NCBI RefSeq assembly: GCF_009725985.1
Contig: NZ_RCNR01000024.1
Span: 1-64,000 of the forward strand
Source: Zobellia amurskyensis
GTDB taxonomy: Bacteria > Bacteroidota > Bacteroidia > Flavobacteriales > Flavobacteriaceae
Length of the DNA: 64,000 nucleotides
Direction: 5' to 3'
The notes beneath the pieces are model-generated. The model did no database searches, had not been told where the DNA came from, and saw nothing but the letters and a program-made list of their open reading frames with translations. Shown here in pieces: positions 58,348-64,000 of this stretch (position 1 is its first letter; every line of letters starts with the position of its first letter). The position numbers and the translations under genes are program-made.

Positions 58348-58401
58348 TGGTAGAATCGCAAGTATAGCGAAAACGTTACGACCAAAAGACAAATTTATTC
58401 T

Positions 58402-58908
58402 ATGGACAAAATAGCTTTAGGCGGAGGCTGCCATTGGTGTACGGAAGCGGTGTTCCAATCGTTAAACGGTGTGGATAAGGTACAACAAGGTTTTGTATCA
58501 TCAACTGGTAACGATAGTGCTTTCTCCGAAGCGATTATTGTTCATTTCAATCCCAGTACTATCACTTTAAAAGACCTGATTGAGATACACCTTTACACAC
58601 ACAAAAGTGCATCTAACCATAGTATGCGTAACAAATATCGCTCTGCTATCTATACTTTTTCGAACAAGCAAGCGAGTGAAGCAAATGGCATTTTAGAAGA
58701 GCTACAAATAAATTTTGAGGAACAATTAATTACTAAAGTGTTTCCGTTTAATGCATTTAAACCCTCTCTTGCAGCATTCAAAAATTACTACTACAACAAT
58801 CCTAAGAAACCATTTTGCCAGAACCATATTGACCCTAAAATTAAACTACTGCTCACGAAATTCAGCAAACATACAAAGACTGATTTAGCTGCCAATTTTT
58901 CTAAATAA
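58402..58908 (+). CDS. divergent MsrA-like protein
   Basis: A 168-residue relative of MsrA. It keeps the catalytic cysteine C10 and E15 in GGGCHWCTEAVFQSL, but the usual Phe after the catalytic Cys is His (H11). The region with the YTGG and PTYxEV motifs is about 12 residues shorter (GFVSSTGNDSAFSE), removing the conserved active-site Tyr, while the Glu before the strand IIVHFNP and the NKYRSAIY segment remain. A Cys near the C-terminus (PFCQNHIDPK) may act as resolver. Substrate may differ from MetO. A terminator shared with the convergent protease gene follows. Confidence 0.8.
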   Translation: MDKIALGGGCHWCTEAVFQSLNGVDKVQQGFVSSTGNDSAFSEAIIVHFNPSTITLKDLIEIHLYTHKSASNHSMRNKYRSAIYTFSNKQASEANGILEELQINFEEQLITKVFPFNAFKPSLAAFKNYYYNNPKKPFCQNHIDPKIKLLLTKFSKHTKTDLAANFSK

Positions 58909-58940
58909 AAAAGCCCTGATACAAATGCATCAGGGCTTTT
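58909..58940. terminator. bidirectional terminator
   Basis: AAAAGCCCTGAT and ATCAGGGCTTTT are perfect 12-base arms with an 8-base loop between the convergent MsrA-like gene and the protease gene; both sides end in A/T runs, so it can serve both strands. Confidence 0.88.
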
Positions 58941-58959
58941 GATATAAAATTATTCTCTT

Positions 58960-61104
58960 TTATCCTTTAACTGCGGCCAATTTACTGTGTGCAATTTTAT
59001 TATTCTTTAAATCTTCAAGTACATTCACAGCCTCTTCAACATAGACATCTTTAGCTAAGGTCTTGTGCCATCTATCACGTTTTTCACGTAATACAGAATC
59101 TTTTGTGAACAATTGCTCTTCGTACTTTAACGACTCAAAAGATAACTTAGAATCATACTCACCTATTGCTTTAAAGTAATCCATTTTTTTCTTGTGCTCC
59201 TTTTCATCGGCACGGTAAGCATCATAGTTTAAAGAAATTTCCATTTGATCGCTTTCCGCCTTCAACCATTTTGCATTTTCTTCTATCAATTTAATCTGTG
59301 AATTACCTGCCATTCTTTTTGTACTATTGGCAATGGTCTGCTCATAATCTATATAACCATCCCATGGCTTATAGTCCGCAGGAGAAATTTTATCCCATTT
59401 TAACGGGTTTGCTTGATCCCTCTCACCTAAATCTATATAACTATACTTGTCCGGTACAACAACATCACTTTTAACTCCTTCTAGTTGGGTAGACCCACCA
59501 TTAATACGATAAAACTTTTGGGTAGTTAATTTAATCGCTCCCAAATCACCATGCTCATTGCTTCGCACTATATTATCTAAAGGAATTACGTTCTGTACGG
59601 TTCCCTTACCAAAAGTTTGTTTACTACCTATTACAATAGCTCTTTTATAGTCTTGCATAGCAGCTGCCAATATTTCGGAAGCCGAAGCAGATAATTCATT
59701 AACTAAAATTACAAGTGGACCATCCCATTGAATTCGCTCATCTTTATCGTCATATACATCCTTACCTTTTCCTGAAGAACGAACCTGAACTATTGGCCCA
59801 TCTTTAATAAAGAGGCCTGCCATTTCAACAACAGTCTTTAAAGAACCGCCGCCATTATCCCTCAAATCTATAATAAGACCTTCAGCACCTTCTTCTTTTA
59901 ATCGCTCTACTTCTTTAGCTACATCAGTAGCCGCGTTTCTTTCCGTGTAATCATCAAAATCTACATAGAACTTAGGCAAATCAATAATACCGAATTTTTC
60001 ATCGCTCTTAATGATGTTTGCAGATTTCGCAAAAGACTCTTCAAGTTCAACAACATCTCTTGTAAGCTCTACCGTATCTAGAGACCCATCTATTTTACGA
60101 ACGGTAAGTTCTACAATGGTTCCTTTTGGGCCTTTTATCAACTTTATAGCATCATCTAGACGCATGCCTACAATATTAATAGCTTCTTCACCTTCTTGCC
60201 CAACTTTTAAAATTTGATCTCCAACTTCTAAACGAGCATCACGCCATACTGGACCTCCAGAAATAATATCAACAATTTTAGCGCCCTCCGGTTTTTTCTG
60301 TAACCTTGCACCAATACCTTCAAACTTACCTGACATGCTGGTATCAAATTTATCCTTTTCATCAGGAGCAAAGTAATAGGTGTGTGGATCAAACTCATCT
60401 ACAATAGTGTTTATGTATTGTACGAACCAGTCTTTACGCTCTAAATCATTTACAAAATCAAAAAATTCGTCTAAAGTTTTTTGTGTAGATACTCTTGCAG
60501 ATTTTTCCGCTTCCTTGGGTGTCATTGGCTTTGATTTTTCAGAACCATCTTTTCCATCCAAAGCATCTCCCCTTTCAACTCCCTTCATTTTAGAGTCATA
60601 GGTTCCTAAAGTTGCATATTTAAGTTGTTGTCTCCAACGCTCTTTAAGCTCTTTTCTAGAAGCTGCGAAACTCATTTTCTCGTAATCGATATTAATGCTT
60701 TCCTTTTTGTTGTAATCAAAAGGTTTTTCCAATACCTCTTTATACAAAACTTTAGCTTCATCCATTCGTTGTACCAGTCTATCATAAACTAGATTGAAAA
60801 ACGAAATATCCGTACTTTTAATTTGATCGTCCAATTGAAATTTGTACTGTTCAAATTCCTTAACGTCCTCTTCTAAAAAATACCTTTTAGTTGGGTCCAA
60901 TACATCAATAAAATCCTCAAAAACACTTACCGAGAAATCATCATCAATATTTTTGGGTTCGTAATGTCCCTTTTCAAGTACATAAGTAATAAGGTCTAAA
61001 AGTAATTTGTCTTTGTCATCAGTTTCAAAAGACTTGTTGGTAAAACTGCACGATGCAACCGATATAAGCATTACCAAAAGAGAATAGGCAAGATTCCTTT
61101 TCAT
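58960..61104 (-). CDS. prc: carboxy-terminal (tail-specific) processing protease
   Basis: S41 family periplasmic protease of 714 residues from the ATG at 61104. That ATG starts a lipoprotein-type signal (LISVASC); the frame upstream is open but does not look coding. An N-terminal helical domain is followed by a PDZ domain (GIGARLQKKPEGAKIVDIIS) and the protease core with catalytic Ser in LSASASEILAAA and Lys in GKGTVQNVIPL. A Lys/Glu-rich DUF3340-type domain ends the protein. Its activity trims C-termini of envelope proteins. Confidence 0.92.
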   Translation of the reverse strand: MKRNLAYSLLVMLISVASCSFTNKSFETDDKDKLLLDLITYVLEKGHYEPKNIDDDFSVSVFEDFIDVLDPTKRYFLEEDVKEFEQYKFQLDDQIKSTDISFFNLVYDRLVQRMDEAKVLYKEVLEKPFDYNKKESINIDYEKMSFAASRKELKERWRQQLKYATLGTYDSKMKGVERGDALDGKDGSEKSKPMTPKEAEKSARVSTQKTLDEFFDFVNDLERKDWFVQYINTIVDEFDPHTYYFAPDEKDKFDTSMSGKFEGIGARLQKKPEGAKIVDIISGGPVWRDARLEVGDQILKVGQEGEEAINIVGMRLDDAIKLIKGPKGTIVELTVRKIDGSLDTVELTRDVVELEESFAKSANIIKSDEKFGIIDLPKFYVDFDDYTERNAATDVAKEVERLKEEGAEGLIIDLRDNGGGSLKTVVEMAGLFIKDGPIVQVRSSGKGKDVYDDKDERIQWDGPLVILVNELSASASEILAAAMQDYKRAIVIGSKQTFGKGTVQNVIPLDNIVRSNEHGDLGAIKLTTQKFYRINGGSTQLEGVKSDVVVPDKYSYIDLGERDQANPLKWDKISPADYKPWDGYIDYEQTIANSTKRMAGNSQIKLIEENAKWLKAESDQMEISLNYDAYRADEKEHKKKMDYFKAIGEYDSKLSFESLKYEEQLFTKDSVLREKRDRWHKTLAKDVYVEEAVNVLEDLKNNKIAHSKLAAVKG

Positions 61105-61249
61105 ATATTTTATTTTCGAAATTTTAAAATAACCAATCTTGGGGAAGATTGCATTTTTCACACTTAAAAGTAATGAATTCCCTAAGATACTGAAAAAACC
61201 ATGCCACCTTTGGAGCTGATACACTAATTTTTTGTTAAACGAACTTAGG

Positions 61250-61277
61250 TTGTTGTGTTCTGTAAAACGTATTTTTG
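61250..61277 (+). promoter_or_regulatory. promoter of surE
   Basis: TTG at 61250-61252 and TATTTTTG at 61270-61277, separated by 17 bases, fit the Bacteroidota consensus. The surE ATG is 18 bases downstream. Confidence 0.6.
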
Positions 61278-61295
61278 TGCTATAAAGTATTCGGC

Positions 61296-62072
61296 ATGAA
61301 AAAACCTTTAATTTTAGTTACAAACGATGATGGAATTACCGCTCCGGGCATACGTGCTTTGATTCGGTATATGAAGGAATTGGGAGATGTTGTGGTGGTT
61401 GCTCCAGATGGTCCACAATCCGGTCAAGGGCACGCCATAACTATAGACAACACGTTGTTTGCAAATAAAATTGTAGTTGACAAAAAACATGGTGCATCAG
61501 AAGAATATAACTGTAGTGGCACACCCGCCGATTGTGTAAAAATGGCACTCCAAGAACTCTTGGACCGTAAACCGGACATTTGTGTGAGTGGCATTAACCA
61601 CGGATCTAACTCTTCTATAAACGTAATTTATTCAGGAACCATGAGCGCTGCCATTGAAGCAGGTATAGAAGGTATTCCCGCGATAGGTTTTTCATTGTGC
61701 GACTACTCATGGCATGCCGATTTTGACCAAGCCGGAGAAATCATCAAAAAAATCGTGAGTGAATCTTTAGCAAATGGAATCCCTAAAGGGGTTGTACTGA
61801 ACGTTAATATTCCAAAGGCCAAAAAGAAAGAAATTAAAGGAATAAAAATCTGCAGACAAGCACGCGCCAACTGGAAAGAAAAGTTTGACAAACGTACAAA
61901 TCCAGGGGGCAAAGACTACTATTGGCTAACAGGTGAATTTGAATTACTGGACAAAGGCGAGGATACGGACGAGTGGGCATTGGCCAACAATTATGTATCT
62001 GTTGTTCCTACCCAATTTGATCTTACCGCGCATCACGCCATTCAACAATTGAACGGCTGGCAATTTGACTAA
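61296..62072 (+). CDS. surE: 5'/3'-nucleotidase SurE
   Basis: Metal-dependent nucleoside monophosphate phosphatase, 258 residues. ATG at 61296 precedes MKKPLILVTNDDGITAPGI, where the two Asp of NDDG are metal ligands; SGQGHAIT and VSGINHGSNSS complete the site. Start of the surE-small gene-lpxB group common in flavobacteria. Confidence 0.95.
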   Translation: MKKPLILVTNDDGITAPGIRALIRYMKELGDVVVVAPDGPQSGQGHAITIDNTLFANKIVVDKKHGASEEYNCSGTPADCVKMALQELLDRKPDICVSGINHGSNSSINVIYSGTMSAAIEAGIEGIPAIGFSLCDYSWHADFDQAGEIIKKIVSESLANGIPKGVVLNVNIPKAKKKEIKGIKICRQARANWKEKFDKRTNPGGKDYYWLTGEFELLDKGEDTDEWALANNYVSVVPTQFDLTAHHAIQQLNGWQFD

Positions 62073-62094
62073 TTTAGAATCCGCAATAGAAGTA

Positions 62095-62102
62095 TACCTT
62101 TG
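62095..62102 (+). promoter_or_regulatory. possible -7 element before the small membrane gene
   Basis: TACCTTTG matches TAnnTTTG, 20 bases before the first possible ATG at 62122. A -33 TTG at a suitable distance is not seen. Confidence 0.4.
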
Positions 62103-62121
62103 TACCACCAAACAATAGTGA

Positions 62122-62421
62122 ATGAACTTAAAAAACATGAACATTAAAAAAGAACTTGCCACTGGTTTTTTGGTAGGCATAATAGCCAATACCATTGGCA
62201 CTCTACTTTATATTCTATTATTTTCAGAGTTTGGCATAACTGAAACCTTTAAGGCTGCAGTTCAACAAGGTCATATTGGCAGTCTTTTGGCCCTAGGAGC
62301 TATTTTAAACCTTGTTGCATTTTTTGGGTTTTTACGAATCAAAAGAGATAACAGGGCAAAAGGAGTTCTTATAGCCACCCTTCTTACAGCACTTGCCATT
62401 CTGTACTATAAAATATTTTAA
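62122..62421 (+). CDS. small conserved membrane protein
   Basis: A 99-residue protein with three hydrophobic segments (about 12-34, 50-70 and 80-98) and a short basic RIKRDNRAKG loop. A second ATG at 62137 (MNIKKELATGF) may be the real start; the sequence does not decide. It sits between surE and lpxB as in other flavobacteria. Function unknown. Confidence 0.75.
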   Translation: MNLKNMNIKKELATGFLVGIIANTIGTLLYILLFSEFGITETFKAAVQQGHIGSLLALGAILNLVAFFGFLRIKRDNRAKGVLIATLLTALAILYYKIF

Positions 62422-62508
62422 GCCGCAAATTAACGAAAAGGGCATACGAATTTTACCATAACCGAGTTCTCCTTTTTAAAGGCAGGTATAAACTGTATTG
62501 AATTTGTA

Positions 62509-63621
62509 ATGAAGTACTATATAATAGCAGGCGAAGCATCAGGAGACCTACACGGTTCCAACCTTATGAAAGCCCTAAAATCTAAAGATACTGAAGCGGA
62601 CATTCGTTTTTGGGGAGGCGACCTTATGCAACAAGCTGGTGGTACTTTGGTAAAACATTACAAAGAAATGGCCTTTATGGGCTTTCTAGAAGTACTGATG
62701 AATCTAGGTACAATAGCTAAAGCCATTAAATTCTGTAAGGCCGATATTCAAAAATTTCAGCCAGATGTAATTGTCTTTATTGACTATTCCGGTTTTAATC
62801 TACGTATTGCCAAATGGGCAAAAGAATTAGGTTTCAAAACCAATTATTACATTTCTCCACAAATATGGGCGTCTAGGGAAGGGCGTATTAAAGACATCAA
62901 AAGAGATATTGATGCCATGCATGTTATCCTTCCTTTTGAAAAGGATTTTTACGAAAAGAAACATAATTACCCAGTTAACTTTGTAGGTCACCCGCTCATA
63001 GATGCCATTGAAGATAGAGACCCCGTTAATGAACATACATTCCGAAAAGAGCATAATTTAGACCCAGAAAAGCCAATTATCGCCCTGTTGCCTGGCAGTC
63101 GAAAACAAGAAGTTCAAAAGATGCTGACTTTAATGTTATCCGTGGTCAAAGATTTTCCGGAATATCAATTTGTCATTGCCGGAGCACCCAGCCTTGACCG
63201 CGACTTTTATCAGCCTTTCCTAAAAAACCCAAGCGTAAATTTTATAATCAACAAGACCTATGACCTTTTGAGTATTTCCTATGCGGCTTTGGTTACCAGT
63301 GGTACGGCTACATTAGAAACTGCTATTTTTAAAGTACCCCAGGTTGTTTGCTATAAAGCTAACTGGTTATCATATCAGATTGCTAAACGTATTATTACTC
63401 TTGAGTACATCTCTCTTGTGAACCTCATTATGAAAAAAGAGGTTGTAAAAGAGCTTATTCAAAATGATTTGACCACCAACAATATCAGGACCGAACTAAA
63501 GAAAATAACCGAAGGGCCAGCTCGAAAAGCACAAATTCTCGCATATAACGAGCTTGAAAAAAAACTAGGTGGTAGAGGCGCTAGCGACAATGCCGCTACT
63601 CGTATAATAGAAAATGTTTAA
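62509..63621 (+). CDS. lpxB: lipid-A-disaccharide synthase
   Basis: GT19 glycosyltransferase joining UDP-2,3-diacylglucosamine and lipid X in lipid A synthesis. 370 residues. Motifs GEASGDLHGSNL, FIDYSGFNLRIAKWAKELG, YISPQIWASREGRI, FVGHPLID, LPGSRKQE and SGTATLETAI are all present. It precedes an NlpC/P60 lipoprotein gene. Confidence 0.96.
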   Translation: MKYYIIAGEASGDLHGSNLMKALKSKDTEADIRFWGGDLMQQAGGTLVKHYKEMAFMGFLEVLMNLGTIAKAIKFCKADIQKFQPDVIVFIDYSGFNLRIAKWAKELGFKTNYYISPQIWASREGRIKDIKRDIDAMHVILPFEKDFYEKKHNYPVNFVGHPLIDAIEDRDPVNEHTFRKEHNLDPEKPIIALLPGSRKQEVQKMLTLMLSVVKDFPEYQFVIAGAPSLDRDFYQPFLKNPSVNFIINKTYDLLSISYAALVTSGTATLETAIFKVPQVVCYKANWLSYQIAKRIITLEYISLVNLIMKKEVVKELIQNDLTTNNIRTELKKITEGPARKAQILAYNELEKKLGGRGASDNAATRIIENV

Positions 63622-63667
63622 TTTTGGTACGTACCCTTGATGGTCATCAAGAAAAGCAATCACATAC

Positions 63668-64000
63668 ATGCTTCGTAAATTCTGTTACATTCTAATTATT
63701 TGTCTGGTTGCCAGTTGCGGGGCTTCAAAAAAGAAAGCAGTTCAAAATACACCCCGTAAAATAACGGTTGCGGCTAAACCCGATGTTCCAAAAAGAGAGC
63801 GTGTCCCCGTTAAAAGAACTATTCCCATAAAGCACTCAAAGGTTGATGATGTCATTGATTCTGCCTTGAAATTTTCAGGTGTACGCTATAAATTCGGCGG
63901 AACAACAAAAAAGGGAATGGACTGCTCAGGTTTGCTCTATGTCGCATTTGGAGAAAATGACATTAAACTGCCCCGTACTTCATATCACATGGCAGAAGAA
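63668..64000 (+). CDS. NlpC/P60 (C40) peptidase lipoprotein, partial
   Basis: The frame from ATG 63668 runs off the window after 111 codons. It has a lipobox (LVASC, C17), a basic linker (KKKAVQNTPRK, VPKRERVPVKR) and the start of an NlpC/P60 domain: FSGVRYKFGGTTKKGMDCSG with the catalytic cysteine C86, and LPRTSYHMAEE. It probably cuts peptide stems in peptidoglycan. The catalytic His lies beyond the edge. Confidence 0.9.
   Translation, partial: MLRKFCYILIICLVASCGASKKKAVQNTPRKITVAAKPDVPKRERVPVKRTIPIKHSKVDDVIDSALKFSGVRYKFGGTTKKGMDCSGLLYVAFGENDIKLPRTSYHMAEE

Larger units (their letters stand above)
57830..58401. other. region with inverted repeat, broken gene and two hairpins
   Basis: Between the two msrA genes lie a 15-base inverted repeat, a DoxX-like reading frame with in-frame stops, and two terminator-like hairpins. 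No intact gene of usual length is present. Confidence 0.7.

Overview
The window looks like chromosomal DNA from a marine member of the Flavobacteriaceae (Bacteroidota). The evidence is a complete gldKLMN gliding/type IX secretion locus, the gene order miaB, sigma-54 activator, lptE, TPR-like gene, secG, groES, groEL, the order purH-mreBCD-mrdA-rodA, several lipoproteins with Bacteroidota-type acidic residues after the lipobox cysteine, start codons without clear Shine-Dalgarno sites, and TAnnTTTG-type -7 promoter elements. The genus is not determined. I saw no rRNA, tRNA, CRISPR array, prophage or intact insertion sequence.

Layout: 1-818 is gene-poor. 819-9466 (minus) carries a putative periplasmic electron-transfer locus: two Planctomycete-type cytochrome proteins (PSCyt1/DUF1549/DUF1553 and DUF2231-PSCyt1-LRR), a DUF1501 protein, a diheme cytochrome c, and a two-subunit molybdenum hydroxylase. 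9629-14615 holds an M20 amidohydrolase, a YceI protein, a formylglycine-generating-enzyme-like lipoprotein, a GIN-domain protein, a CPXCG protein and a Gfo/Idh/MocA oxidoreductase. 14720-20531 is a tripartite RND efflux operon. 20704-25254 has a secreted leucine-rich-repeat protein, an ABC-F ATPase, a DUF983 protein and a FAD oxidoreductase. 25346-33980 (minus) runs topA, a degenerate arginase-like gene, gldK, gldL, gldM, gldN. A surface lipoprotein with LVIVD repeats follows.

35813-42645 (plus) is housekeeping: miaB, a sigma-54 activator, lptE, a TPR-like gene, secG, groES and groEL. It is followed by a 32-codon basic minus-strand gene with its own terminator. 43069-46319 (minus) is a likely metal-handling trio (HYC_CC_PP protein, TonB-dependent receptor, HMA protein), each with a vicinal cysteine pair. 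46691-55798 (plus) has a surface lipoprotein, a free-Met-sulfoxide-reductase-like GAF protein, purH and the cell-elongation operon mreB-mreC-mreD-mrdA-rodA. 55841-58908 has a nuclease, msrB-msrA, a DoxX-like reading frame broken by two in-frame ochre codons, and a divergent MsrA paralogue. 58960 to the right edge contains a tail-specific protease, surE, a small membrane protein, lpxB and the start of an NlpC/P60 lipoprotein.

Most of the window is conserved flavobacterial core. The most unusual parts are the molybdenum hydroxylase/PSCyt locus, the cysteine-pair metal cluster, the inactive-looking arginase homologue beside gldKLMN, the broken DoxX-like gene with its upstream inverted repeat, the divergent MsrA, and the tiny basic gene after groEL. 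All function calls rest on motif recognition by eye; no database search was possible.
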